This document shows, piece by piece, positions 51,125 to 60,354 of a stretch of 64,000 nt of DNA. Location: assembly GCF_039548895.1 (NCBI RefSeq), contig NZ_JBCLVG010000001.1. One strand, given 5' to 3'. The notes under the pieces were generated by a model. It saw only the letters and a program-made list of their open reading frames with translations. It ran no database searches and was not told the DNA's origin. The translations under genes and the position numbers were made by a program. How positions within the stretch are numbered: position 1 is the stretch's first letter; each line of letters begins with the position of its first letter. This DNA comes from Orlajensenia stereocauli (GTDB lineage: Bacteria > Actinomycetota > Actinomycetes > Actinomycetales > Microbacteriaceae).

Positions 51125-51335
51125 CTCCTGGATGCGAGAGAGACTTCTCCACGAGGACGGCGAGCCCGTCGAGCTCCACCGCGGTACCACCCCGCTTGCG
51201 CACCGACCCCGTGAGTTGCCCGGAACCGCTGCACCGCTTGTTCATTGGCTGTGACGGGCCAGACCCGTTCGGCTCTACTGGGCTCTCGCCGTTCTTCCGA
51301 AGACTCCCCGGTGATGGCCGGATCGATGTCGTTGC
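51125..51335 (-). promoter_or_regulatory. ileS T-box riboswitch leader
   Basis: On the minus strand the leader contains the T-box sequence GGGGTGGTACCGCGG (51179-51193), which pairs with the uncharged tRNA acceptor end. The upstream segment contains CCGGCCATCACCGGGGAG, with the isoleucine specifier ATC at 51313-51315 in a very short stem I, followed by a stem containing CTTCGGAAG. The T-box is followed by arms that can sequester the ileS ribosome site, so control is translational, as in other actinobacteria. Uncharged tRNA-Ile should switch ileS on. Confidence 0.9.
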
Positions 51336-51381
51336 CCTCAGTCTACGCGAACACGGTGCTCGAGTGACCGTCACCCGCACC

Positions 51382-51732
51382 TCAGCGATAGGCCTCGTCG
51401 ATGAGCGCGTGCAGCGCCGCCGGGGCCACCCTGTGCTCGCGTGCCTCAGCGACCAGGTCGTGGATCAGCCCGGCCAGGACCATATGCCCTCCGACGCGCA
51501 CCGTCACGACTGCTCCCCTGCCCCGGTGCAATTCCACCAGGCCCTCGTCGCGCAGCACCCTGTAGCCGTGCAACACGGTCTGCACGTTGATGTCGAGCTG
51601 CTCGGCGAGCGCCCGAGCTGACGGGAGACGCTCACCGTCGACGAGACGACCGTCGACGATGGAGCCACGGATGCCCGAGGCGAGCTGCTCGAACAGGGGG
51701 CGTGGGCTGGACGGATCGACGCGAATCTGCAT
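51382..51732 (-). CDS. GntR family regulator, short YtrA-like
   Basis: 116 residues. RPLFEQLASGIRGSIVDGRL, ERLPSARALAEQLDINVQTV and LHGYRVLRDEGLVELHRGRG form a GntR winged helix. Only about 40 residues follow, too few for a UTRA or FCD domain, which is the YtrA pattern. Such regulators often control ABC transporters; it is divergent from the importer genes at 51864, but YtrA targets are usually exporters, so the link is uncertain. Confidence 0.88.
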   Translation of the reverse strand: MQIRVDPSSPRPLFEQLASGIRGSIVDGRLVDGERLPSARALAEQLDINVQTVLHGYRVLRDEGLVELHRGRGAVVTVRVGGHMVLAGLIHDLVAEAREHRVAPAALHALIDEAYR

Positions 51733-51863
51733 GAATTGAGTGTATTGAGGTAGCCCAACTGGTTCAATCAGGCGCGATGTTGCTCGCAGTGCTGTCAGGA
51801 TGAATCATGCCCTCCCGCCACGAGCTGGGGGGCTTCACCCTTCCCCCACGTGCAAGGACCTCG

Positions 51864-53525
51864 ATGCGCAGCGCTCCCGCCTCGGTTCGGATGAACCGGC
51901 GTCTTCTCACCCTGTTGGCCGCCGCGAGCGGCGCCACCCTCCTGCTCTCCGGCTGCACGGCCGCTGCCCCCGAGGCGGCGTCCACTCCGACCGCCGGCGG
52001 CACCCTCGTGTACGCGAGCGGGGATGCTGAACCCGACTGCCTCGACCCGCACGTCGGAGGCAACTACCCGCAGGCCCTGGTCGCCGGCCAGTTCCTCGAG
52101 TCGCTCGTGTCGCTCGACGATGACGGCGCCATCATCCCGTGGCTCGCCACGGAATGGACGGCATCCGACGACGGACTCACCTGGGACTTCACGCTTCGCG
52201 ACGACGTCGCCTTCACCGACGGCACCCCGCTGAACGCCGAGGCGGTCAAGGTCAACGTCGAGCACCTCAAGGATCCGGACACCCAGTCGTCGACGGGCTA
52301 TCTCGCCCTGGGCAAGGTCGAATCGGTCGAGGTCGTCGACGACACCAGGGCCCGCTTCCACCTCAGCACGCCCGACAGTGCGCTGCTCGAATCCCTCGCC
52401 CAGCCCTGGGTCGCGATCGAGTCGCCGGCCGGTATCGCCCGTGGCATGGACGAGAACTGCCTCGCCCCCATCGGCACCGGTCCGTTCGTGGTCGAGGAGT
52501 GGGTGCAGCAGGATCACCTCACCCTGATGCGCAACGACGACTACGACTCCGCCCCGGCCGACGCCGCCCACGAAGGTGCTCCCTACCTCGAGGGCATCGA
52601 GTGGCGCTTCATCCCCGACTCGGCATCGCGCTACGCCGCCCTGCAGTCGGGTGAGGTCGACGTGATCGACAACGCCCAGCCCGACACGATCGCCCAGGCC
52701 ACGAAGAACGGCTCCCTCGTCGAGATCGACGCCCCCAGACCCGGGGCCTCCAACCGCATCGAGCTCAACTCCTCGCGGGCGCCGTTCGACGACGTGCGCG
52801 TGCGGGAGGCGTTCATCCGCGCGGCCGACGTGAACGACGGCATCGACTCGCTGTTCTTCGGCACGGCCACGCGGTCCTACTCCGTGCTCTCCAGCGTCGA
52901 GCCCCTCGGATACTCCGACGAGAAGCTCTTCACGACGGACCTCGACGCGGCGAACAGCCTGCTCGACGACGCCGGCTGGACCACGCGCGACTCCGACGGC
53001 TACCGCACGAAGGACGGCAAGCGACTGACCCTGCGCTTCCCGGTGTCGACCAACCAGTCCATCCCGGCCGAGCAGTCGCTGTTCGAGCAGATCCAGGCGA
53101 CCGCCAAGGAGGCCGGCTTCGAGGTCGTCATCTCGCCGCTCGACATCTCGGGCTGGTACGGCGCCCTGTTCTCGGACTCCTACGAACTCGTGAGCGCCCC
53201 GTACACGAAGATCGGCCCCGACGTGCTGCGCACGCTCTACGACTCCGCGGGAATCACCCCGGCGCCGAGCGGGTACTTCGCCAACCTCGCCCAGCTGAAC
53301 GACCCCGAGCTCGACGAGCTGCTCCGCTCCGCTGCGAGCACGAGCGACACCGACGAGCGTGCCTCGCTCTACGAGCAGGCGCAGAAGATCATCCTGGGCG
53401 GCTTCTACGCCCTCCCGCTCTACGACCAGCAGAACCACTTCCTGCTGAGCACGAGCGTGAAGGGTGCACGGGCGATGCCCACGGTGTCGACGCCGACCTT
53501 CGCCGACGCCTGGCTCGCCGAGTAG
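51864..53525 (+). CDS. Peptide/opine/nickel-type ABC transporter substrate-binding lipoprotein
   Basis: About 553 residues. Start is the ATG at 51864 with AAGGA upstream; the ATG at 51891 is an alternative. Signal peptide LLTLLAAASGATLLLSGC has a lipobox. The SBP_bac_5 fold shows GAIIPWLATEWTASDDGLTW, FTLRDDVAFTDGTPLNAEAV and GTGPFVVEEWVQQDHLTLMR. First gene of a four-gene importer operon on the plus strand. Confidence 0.9.
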   Translation: MRSAPASVRMNRRLLTLLAAASGATLLLSGCTAAAPEAASTPTAGGTLVYASGDAEPDCLDPHVGGNYPQALVAGQFLESLVSLDDDGAIIPWLATEWTASDDGLTWDFTLRDDVAFTDGTPLNAEAVKVNVEHLKDPDTQSSTGYLALGKVESVEVVDDTRARFHLSTPDSALLESLAQPWVAIESPAGIARGMDENCLAPIGTGPFVVEEWVQQDHLTLMRNDDYDSAPADAAHEGAPYLEGIEWRFIPDSASRYAALQSGEVDVIDNAQPDTIAQATKNGSLVEIDAPRPGASNRIELNSSRAPFDDVRVREAFIRAADVNDGIDSLFFGTATRSYSVLSSVEPLGYSDEKLFTTDLDAANSLLDDAGWTTRDSDGYRTKDGKRLTLRFPVSTNQSIPAEQSLFEQIQATAKEAGFEVVISPLDISGWYGALFSDSYELVSAPYTKIGPDVLRTLYDSAGITPAPSGYFANLAQLNDPELDELLRSAASTSDTDERASLYEQAQKIILGGFYALPLYDQQNHFLLSTSVKGARAMPTVSTPTFADAWLAE

Positions 53526-53528
53526 TCG

Positions 53529-54473
53529 ATGGGAAGCGCCGTCCGCCGCACGCTGGGGCGCCTCGCCGGCGCGCTGTTCGTGCTGTGGGCTGTCGCGACC
53601 CTCACGTTCTTCGCGATCCACCTGGTTCCGGGTGACCCGGCACAGGCCATCCTCGGCGGCCCCGGGTCCCAGGCATCTCAGGAGGCCCTCGACAGGGTGC
53701 GCGCCGACTACGGGCTCGACCAGCCGCTTCTCGTGCAGTACTTCGCCATGCTCGGTCGACTGGTCACGGGGAACCTCGGGGACTCCTATGCGCTGCGGAT
53801 GCCCGTCGCCGAACTGATCGGAGGCCAGCTGGCCGGCACCGTGGTGCTGGCACTGCTGGCTCTCCTCGTCGCCTGGCTGCTCGCGATCGGTCTCGCCCTC
53901 TGGTCGACGGGACCCGGGCGTGCCAGCCGTGCCGTCGCCCAGGGAGTCGAACTCACGGCGGCCTCGCTGCCGCAGTTCTGGCTGGCGACGGTGCTCATCG
54001 CCGTCTTCAGCACGGCGCTCGGCTGGCTGCCTGCGGTGTCGACCGGAACCCCGACGGGGATCGTGCTGCCCGTGGTCACGCTGGCGGTCCCGCTCGCCGG
54101 GTTCCTCGCCCAACTCATGCGCGAGCACCTTCTCATCGCGCTCGAACAGCCGTTCGCCCTGTCGGCGCGGGCCAGGGGCGAGTCGGCCACTGGGATCCGG
54201 CTGCGGCATGCCCTGCGCCATGCGGCCCTGCCCGGCATCAACCTGTCGGGCTGGGCTGTCGGCTACCTCATCTCGGGAGCCGTCGTGGTCGAGACGATCT
54301 TCGCTCGTCCGGGCCTCGGCCGCACCCTGCTGCGCGCCGTGGAACTGCGTGACGTCCCGGTCGTGCTGGGGGTGGTTCTGCTGGTCGCCCTCGTCTACGT
54401 GGTGATGACCTTCGTGACGGATGCGCTCTCGCGCGTCGCGGACCCGCGGCTGCGTCAGGAGGCGCGTCCATGA
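53529..54473 (+). CDS. ABC transporter permease (DppB-type)
   Basis: 314 residues with about six hydrophobic helices. AVATLTFFAIHLVPGDPAQA near the N-terminus is the DppB signature. The cytoplasmic EAA-like loop is ALSARARGESATGIRLRHAL. Begins three bases after the lipoprotein gene's stop codon and overlaps the next permease gene by ATGA. Confidence 0.92.
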   Translation: MGSAVRRTLGRLAGALFVLWAVATLTFFAIHLVPGDPAQAILGGPGSQASQEALDRVRADYGLDQPLLVQYFAMLGRLVTGNLGDSYALRMPVAELIGGQLAGTVVLALLALLVAWLLAIGLALWSTGPGRASRAVAQGVELTAASLPQFWLATVLIAVFSTALGWLPAVSTGTPTGIVLPVVTLAVPLAGFLAQLMREHLLIALEQPFALSARARGESATGIRLRHALRHAALPGINLSGWAVGYLISGAVVVETIFARPGLGRTLLRAVELRDVPVVLGVVLLVALVYVVMTFVTDALSRVADPRLRQEARP

Positions 54474-55324
54474 GCGAGCTCGAGGTGCGCAGCACCGTCA
54501 CCGTCGAGGCCGCCGCCCGTCCGCTCCCCCGGTTCGGAACCGTGCTGGCCGGCCTGTTCGTCGTGTTCCTGGCCGTCGCCGTGATCTGGCCCGGCCTGAT
54601 CACCCCCTACGGCCCCGACGCCATCGCACCCCGCGACGCCTTCCAGCCGCCGTCGGCCGAGCACTGGTTCGGCACGGATGAATCCGGGCGCGACATCTAC
54701 AGCCGGGTGATCTGGGGCACGGCGACCTCACTGCTCATCGGCGTCACGGCGACGGCCATCGGCCTGTCCCTCGGGCTGCTGCTCGGTGCCATCGGCGGTC
54801 TGGGCGGCCGTGCCCTCGACTTCGCCGTCGGCCGGGTGAACGAGGTGCTGTTCGCCTTTCCCGGACTGCTCCTCGCCCTGCTCGTCATCGTGCTGTACGG
54901 CCCCGGCCCCGTGACGGCCACGATTGCGGTCGGCCTGTCGACGGCCCCGGGTTACGCGAGGATCATCCAGGGCGAGCTGCGCGGCATCCGTTCCTCGGGC
55001 TTCGTCGAGGCCGCCAGGGTGCTCGGCCACAGCTCATCCGGGATCATCCGTCGGCACATCCTGCCCAACGCCCTCGCACCGATCGCCGTGCTCGCGACGC
55101 TGGGTGTCGGTCAGGCCATCGTGTGGGCCTCGGCGCTCAGCTACCTGGGCCTCGGAGCGCAGCCGCCTGCGCCGGAATGGGGCGCCATGCTGTCGGCCGG
55201 GCGCACCTACATCACGACGGCCTGGTGGATGACGGTCTTCCCCGGCCTCATGATCGTGCTCACGACCATCGCCACGACCGTGCTCGGTCGAGCCATCACC
55301 AGTCGACGAGGGGGCGCGCGATGA
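54470..55324 (+). CDS. ABC transporter permease (DppC-type)
   Basis: 284 residues with about six hydrophobic helices. HWFGTDESGRDIYSRVIWG is the classic DppC N-terminal motif; the EAA-like loop is GFVEAARVLGHSSSGIIRRH. Overlaps both neighbours by four bases, showing translational coupling. Confidence 0.92.
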   Translation: MSELEVRSTVTVEAAARPLPRFGTVLAGLFVVFLAVAVIWPGLITPYGPDAIAPRDAFQPPSAEHWFGTDESGRDIYSRVIWGTATSLLIGVTATAIGLSLGLLLGAIGGLGGRALDFAVGRVNEVLFAFPGLLLALLVIVLYGPGPVTATIAVGLSTAPGYARIIQGELRGIRSSGFVEAARVLGHSSSGIIRRHILPNALAPIAVLATLGVGQAIVWASALSYLGLGAQPPAPEWGAMLSAGRTYITTAWWMTVFPGLMIVLTTIATTVLGRAITSRRGGAR

Positions 55325-56958
55325 CCGGCGTCGCTGTTCCCCCGGCGCCCGTGCTCGACGTCCAAGGGCTGGGGGTCTCCTTCGGGACCGGTCGTGCGCG
55401 CCGCGCCGTCGTGCAGGGCCTCGACCTGCGCATCGAGGCCGGGCAGTGCGTCGCGATCGTCGGCGAGTCCGGCTCCGGCAAGTCGGTCACGGCACGCAGC
55501 CTGCTCGGCCTCGCCGGGGCCGACGCAGCCGTGCGTGCCGATCGACTCGACGTCGGCGGGTCCGGCATGCTGGGAGCCGGTGAGCGGGAGTGGCGGCGCC
55601 TGCGCGGGGTGGGCGTCGGACTCGTGCTGCAGGACGCGCTGGTCTCTCTCGATCCCCTGCGCACCATCGGCCGTGAGATCGGAGACTCCCTGCGCCTGCA
55701 TCGACGGATGCCGCCGGCCGCCGCCCGCGCCAGGGTGCTCGAGCTGCTCGAGCTCGTCGGCATGCCGGACCCGGCCCGAGCGATCGACCGCCGGTCGGGC
55801 GAGCTCTCGGGAGGAATGCGGCAGCGAGCCCTGATCGCGTCGGCCATCGCCCTCGATCCCCCGCTCCTCATCGCCGACGAACCGACGACGGCCCTCGACG
55901 TCGGGGTGCAGGCCCGGGTGCTGGCGCTGCTCGCCGAGGCTCGCGACCGCGGCACGGGCATCCTGCTGATCAGTCACGACCTGGCCGTGGTCTCCGCCCT
56001 CGCCGACAGGATCATCGTGATCGACGACGGCGTCGTGGTCGAGGAGGGACCGACGACGGATGTCATCACCAACCCGCGGCATCCGACCACCAGAGCCCTC
56101 GTCGCCGCGGTGCCGACCGAGGTTCCGCGGGGCCACCCGCTCACGCTCATCGGCCGCACCGACCCTCCGGTGGGCCTGAGTGCCACCCCATCGGCGCCGC
56201 AGGAGATCGTGCTCGAGTGCCGATCACTGACCAAGACCTTCTCCATGCGAGACACCAGCACCCTGGCCGTCGACGACGTGTCGTTCGCCCTCGAACGCGG
56301 ACGCACCCTCGGGCTCGTCGGCGAATCCGGATCGGGCAAGACCACTGTGGCGCGCCTGATGCTCGCTCTCGCCGCCCCAGACAGCGGCGACGTGCTGCTC
56401 GGAGGCTCGGCGTGGTCGAGCCTCACCGAACGGGAACGGCGTCCTCTGCGGCCGCGCATCGGCGCGATCTACCAGGACGCCCTCGGCTCCTTCGACCCTC
56501 GCTGGACTGTCGAGCGCATCCTGCGCGACGCCATCGGCCCCCCTGCCACGGGTACGGAGGTCATCGAGCTGCTCGAGCAGGTTCGGCTGGCACCGGATGT
56601 CGCCACCCGGCATCCGCTCACCCTTTCGGGAGGCCAGCGCCAGCGGGTCTCGATCGCACGCGCCATCGCTGAGGCGCCCGAGATTCTGGTGTGCGACGAA
56701 CCCGTCTCCGCCCTCGACACCACGGTCCAGGCCAGGGTGCTCGATCTGCTCGACGAGCTGCAGCGCGAGCGCGGGCTGTCGCTGCTGTTCATCTCGCACG
56801 ACCTCGGCGTCGTTCGCCACATGAGCGACACCGTCGCCGTGATGCGAGACGGACGCATCGTGGAGCACGGCGACGCCGAGAGGGTGTTCACCGACCCGCA
56901 GCACGAGTACACCCGGTCGTTGATCGCGGATGCGCCCCGACTGCGCTCGCTGGGCTGA
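55321..56958 (+). CDS. Fused two-domain ABC ATPase (DppD-DppF type)
   Basis: 545 residues with two complete ATPase units. The first has GESGSGKSVTARS, LSGGMRQRALIA and LLIADEPTTALD; the second has GESGSGKTTVARL, LSGGQRQRVSIARA and ILVCDEPVSALD. Each ends with the oligopeptide-type tail pattern (NPRHPTTRALVAAVP and DPQHEYTRSLIADAP). Normally two separate genes, dppD and dppF. Substrate of the importer is not inferable. Confidence 0.92.
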   Translation: MTGVAVPPAPVLDVQGLGVSFGTGRARRAVVQGLDLRIEAGQCVAIVGESGSGKSVTARSLLGLAGADAAVRADRLDVGGSGMLGAGEREWRRLRGVGVGLVLQDALVSLDPLRTIGREIGDSLRLHRRMPPAAARARVLELLELVGMPDPARAIDRRSGELSGGMRQRALIASAIALDPPLLIADEPTTALDVGVQARVLALLAEARDRGTGILLISHDLAVVSALADRIIVIDDGVVVEEGPTTDVITNPRHPTTRALVAAVPTEVPRGHPLTLIGRTDPPVGLSATPSAPQEIVLECRSLTKTFSMRDTSTLAVDDVSFALERGRTLGLVGESGSGKTTVARLMLALAAPDSGDVLLGGSAWSSLTERERRPLRPRIGAIYQDALGSFDPRWTVERILRDAIGPPATGTEVIELLEQVRLAPDVATRHPLTLSGGQRQRVSIARAIAEAPEILVCDEPVSALDTTVQARVLDLLDELQRERGLSLLFISHDLGVVRHMSDTVAVMRDGRIVEHGDAERVFTDPQHEYTRSLIADAPRLRSLG

Positions 56959-57044
56959 GCCATCCGGTGCCGGTAAGCTCTCTGGAGACTAATCAGGCAC
57001 TTCACCACTGACACGGTGCCGTCCATACCGATCGGAGCATCATC

Positions 57045-59624
57045 ATGTCCGCTGCCATTCCCGACAAGCCGGCCCTCGAGGGGCTCGAGTCCAAGTGGGG
57101 AGCAGCGTGGGAAGCCGACGGTACCCACCGCTTCGACCGTGAGCGCGCCACGCGCGACAACATCTACTCGATCGACACCCCGCCGCCGACGGCGTCAGGG
57201 TCGCTGCACATCGGCCACGTGTTCTCGTACACCCACACCGACGTGATCGCCCGCTTCCAGCGCATGCGTGGCCGTAGCGTCTTCTACCCGATGGGCTGGG
57301 ACGACAACGGCCTGCCGACCGAGCGCCGCGTCCAGAACTACTACGGCGTGCGCTGCGACCCGTCGTTGCCCTACGAGGCGGACTTCACTCCGCCGTTCGA
57401 GGGCGGCGACGGCAAGAGCACGAAGGCCGCAGACCAGAAGCCCGTGAGCCGACGCAACTTCATCGAGCTCTGCGAGCAGCTCACCCGCGAGGACGAGGTG
57501 CAGTTCGAGAAGCTCTGGCGCGACCTCGGCCTCTCGGTCGACTGGACCCAGACCTACCGGACCATCGGCGAGGAGGCGCTGTTCACCTCGCAGCTCGCCT
57601 TCATCCGCAACGTCGAGCGCGGCGAGGCCTACCAGGCCATGGCGCCCACGCTGTGGGACGTCACCTTCCGCACCGCCGTCGCCCAGGCCGAGCTCGAGGA
57701 CCGCGAGCAGCCCGCCGCGTACCACCGGGTCGCGTTCCACAAGCCCGACGGTGGAACCATCGAGATCGAGACCACCCGGCCCGAGCTCCTCCCCGCCTGC
57801 GTCGCCCTCGTGGCGCACCCCGACGACGAGCGCTACAAGCCCTACTTCGGCACGACCGTCACGACACCGGTCTTCGGCGTCGAGGTTCCCGTGCTGGCCC
57901 ACCACCTCGCCCAGAAGGACAAGGGATCGGGCATCGCCATGATCTGCACCTTCGGCGACGTGACCGACGTTGTCTGGTGGCGCGAACTCGACCTGCCGAA
58001 CCGCGCCATCATGGGCTTCGACGGCCGCATCATCTCCGAGGCTCCCGACGTCATCACGAGCGAGGCCGGCCTCGCCGCCTACGCCGAGCTCGCCGGCAAG
58101 ACCGTCTTCTCGGCCAAGCAGGCCATGGTCGACCTGCTGCGCACCTCGGGCGAGCTCATCGGGGAGCCCAAGAAGATCACGCACCCGGTCAAGTTCTTCG
58201 AGAAGGGCGACAAGCCGCTCGAGGTCGTCTCGACCCGCCAGTGGTACATCTCCAACGGCGCCCGCGATGAGGCGCTGCGCGCCAAGCTGCTCGAAAGCGG
58301 TCGCGAGCTCGCCTGGCACCCCGACTTCATGCGCGTGCGCTACGAGAACTGGGTCGGCGGCCTCACCGGCGACTGGCTCATCTCGCGCCAGCGCTTCTTC
58401 GGTGTTCCCATCCCCGTCTGGTACCCGCTCGACGCAGACGGCAACCCCGTCTTCGACCAGCCGATCGTCGCCACCCAGGACCTCCTGCCGGTCGACCCGT
58501 CGTCGGATGCCGCTCCCGGCTACGACGAGGCCCAGCGCGGTGAGGCCGGCGGCTTCGTCGGCGAGCACGACGTGATGGACACCTGGGCGACATCGTCTCT
58601 CACCCCGCAGTTGGCCGGCGGCTGGGAGCGCGACCCCGAACTGTTCGAGCTGGTGTTCCCGTTCTCGCTGCGTCCGCAGGGCCAGGACATCATCCGCACC
58701 TGGCTCTTCTCCACGATGCTGCGAGCCGAGCTCGAGCACGGTGAGCGCCCGTGGAACCACACGACGCTCTCGGGCTTCATCGTCGACCCCGACCGCAAGA
58801 AGATGTCGAAGTCGAAGGGCAACGTCGTCACCCCCGCCGACATCCTCGAGACCCACGGTTCGGATGCCGTGCGCTACTGGGCTGCATCCTCGCGTCTCGG
58901 CACCGACGCCGCCTTCGATCCGCAGAACCCCACGCAGATCAAGATCGGCCGCCGTCTCGCCATCAAGCTCCTGAACGCGGCCAAGTTCATCCATGGTGCG
59001 GGCACCGCCGGCGGCCCCGCGGTCACCAACGCAGTCGACCTCAGCATGCTCGCCTCCCTCTCCGAGGTCGTGCACCAGGCCACGATCGCCCTCGACAACT
59101 ACGACCACGCTCGCGCGCTCGAGGTCACAGAGGCGTTCTTCTGGACCTTCTGCGACGACTACCTCGAGCTGGTCAAGGAACGTGCCTACGGTGGGGAGGA
59201 TGCCGAGAAGGAGTCGGCCGTCGCCGCGCTGCACACCGCGCTCTCGGTGTTCCTCCGCCTCTTCGCCCCCTTCGTGCCGTTCGCGACCGAAGAGGCGTGG
59301 TCCTGGTCGAGTGACGGCTCGGTGCACGTCGCGGCCTGGCCGAACGAGACCGAGATCCCCGGAGCCGAGGACGGAGTGACAGCCGTACTCGACCTCGCCA
59401 GCCGTGCACTCACGGCCATCCGCCGGGCCAAGACCGACGCGAAGGTTTCTCAGCGCACACCAGTGATTTCTGCTGTAATTGCGGGAACAGGAGAACAGGT
59501 CGCACTGCTTCGGCAGGCAGCCTCGGACCTCGCCGCGGTTGGACGCATTGCGGTGCTCGACTTCGCTGAAGCCGATGAACTCGCCGTCACCGACATCGTC
59601 CTCGAGACGGTGCCGGAAAGTTAG
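57045..59624 (+). CDS. valS: Valyl-tRNA synthetase
   Basis: 859 residues. PPPTASGSLHIGHVFSYTHT is the HIGH region and KKMSKSKGNVVTP the KMSKS loop. YPMGWDDNGLPTERRVQNYY and the NYYGVRCDPSLPY insert are typical of ValS. The C-terminal anticodon domain is present; length is normal. No T-box precedes it, unlike ileS. ATG start with GGAGCATCATC upstream. Confidence 0.96.
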   Translation: MSAAIPDKPALEGLESKWGAAWEADGTHRFDRERATRDNIYSIDTPPPTASGSLHIGHVFSYTHTDVIARFQRMRGRSVFYPMGWDDNGLPTERRVQNYYGVRCDPSLPYEADFTPPFEGGDGKSTKAADQKPVSRRNFIELCEQLTREDEVQFEKLWRDLGLSVDWTQTYRTIGEEALFTSQLAFIRNVERGEAYQAMAPTLWDVTFRTAVAQAELEDREQPAAYHRVAFHKPDGGTIEIETTRPELLPACVALVAHPDDERYKPYFGTTVTTPVFGVEVPVLAHHLAQKDKGSGIAMICTFGDVTDVVWWRELDLPNRAIMGFDGRIISEAPDVITSEAGLAAYAELAGKTVFSAKQAMVDLLRTSGELIGEPKKITHPVKFFEKGDKPLEVVSTRQWYISNGARDEALRAKLLESGRELAWHPDFMRVRYENWVGGLTGDWLISRQRFFGVPIPVWYPLDADGNPVFDQPIVATQDLLPVDPSSDAAPGYDEAQRGEAGGFVGEHDVMDTWATSSLTPQLAGGWERDPELFELVFPFSLRPQGQDIIRTWLFSTMLRAELEHGERPWNHTTLSGFIVDPDRKKMSKSKGNVVTPADILETHGSDAVRYWAASSRLGTDAAFDPQNPTQIKIGRRLAIKLLNAAKFIHGAGTAGGPAVTNAVDLSMLASLSEVVHQATIALDNYDHARALEVTEAFFWTFCDDYLELVKERAYGGEDAEKESAVAALHTALSVFLRLFAPFVPFATEEAWSWSSDGSVHVAAWPNETEIPGAEDGVTAVLDLASRALTAIRRAKTDAKVSQRTPVISAVIAGTGEQVALLRQAASDLAAVGRIAVLDFAEADELAVTDIVLETVPES

Positions 59625-59634
59625 GAGCATACGA

Positions 59635-60078
59635 ATGACTGTTCAGGTTCGCCCCATCGTGGATCGCGACTTCTTCGACTGGCTCGGACTGTGGGAGGGC
59701 TACAGCGCCTTCTACGAGTCCGAGGTCACAGACACCAAGGCCCTCATCGTCTGGTCCTGGCTCACTGACAAGGCTCACGAGCTCTCGGGCTACGTGGCCG
59801 AGGACGACGGCAAGCTCGTCGGGTTCGCCCATGTTCGCGAGTATCCGCGCACCCTCGAAGCCGACCGCGCCATCTTCCTCGACGACCTGTTCGTCGCGGA
59901 GGAGGCCCGCTCCCACGGCGTCGGCGGCGCACTGATCGAGGAGGCGAAGCGCATCGCACGCGAGCGCAACGCCGGTGCCGTCACGTGGATCACAGCTGCT
60001 GACAACGAGACCGCCCAGCGGCTCTACGACAACGCAGGAACCCGCACGTCCTGGGTCACCTACGAGACCGAGGTGTGA
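59635..60078 (+). CDS. GNAT family N-acetyltransferase
   Basis: 147 residues from the ATG at 59635 with TAGGAG upstream. The acetyl-CoA site is LDDLFVAEEARSHGVGGALI (V...R-x-x-GVG-x-AL). VTWITAADNETAQRLYDNAG is the usual last strand-helix. Substrate unknown. Eleven bases after valS, so probably co-transcribed; overlaps the next start by GTGA. Confidence 0.9.
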   Translation: MTVQVRPIVDRDFFDWLGLWEGYSAFYESEVTDTKALIVWSWLTDKAHELSGYVAEDDGKLVGFAHVREYPRTLEADRAIFLDDLFVAEEARSHGVGGALIEEAKRIARERNAGAVTWITAADNETAQRLYDNAGTRTSWVTYETEV

Positions 60079-60347
60079 CCATGCAACTCGGCACCCGCTG
60101 GCCGTTCCGTGGCACGGACCGCCCGGCCAACCTGCCCGAGGTCGTCGGGTTCGCCCTCGACGCCGTCGAGACCGACGACGAGATCACTCCGGATGCCGGA
60201 GCCGACTGGCGCTGGACCCTCACCTGGCTCGAGGGCAAGCCGGTGATCGAGCTCGACGACGGCACGGTCATCCGCTACGTCGCCGAAGACGACTCGGCCC
60301 AGATCGTGCTGCCTGCAAAGTCCGTCGACGACGAGGACGACTGGTAG
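60075..60347 (+). CDS. Small conserved hypothetical protein
   Basis: 90 residues (GTG at 60075, or ATG at 60081). Acidic and Trp-containing, with no membrane helix. LPEVVGFALDAVETDDEITP, WRWTLTWLEGKPVIELDDGT and AQIVLPAKSVDDEDDW suggest a small alpha/beta or all-beta protein. No family is recognised. Translationally coupled to the GNAT gene. Confidence 0.7.
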   Translation: MTMQLGTRWPFRGTDRPANLPEVVGFALDAVETDDEITPDAGADWRWTLTWLEGKPVIELDDGTVIRYVAEDDSAQIVLPAKSVDDEDDW

Positions 60348-60354
60348 CGAGCCC

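Noticed and set aside
56959..57044. T-box leader for valS
   Set aside because: The 86-base gap has no GGTGG-type T-box sequence and is too short.
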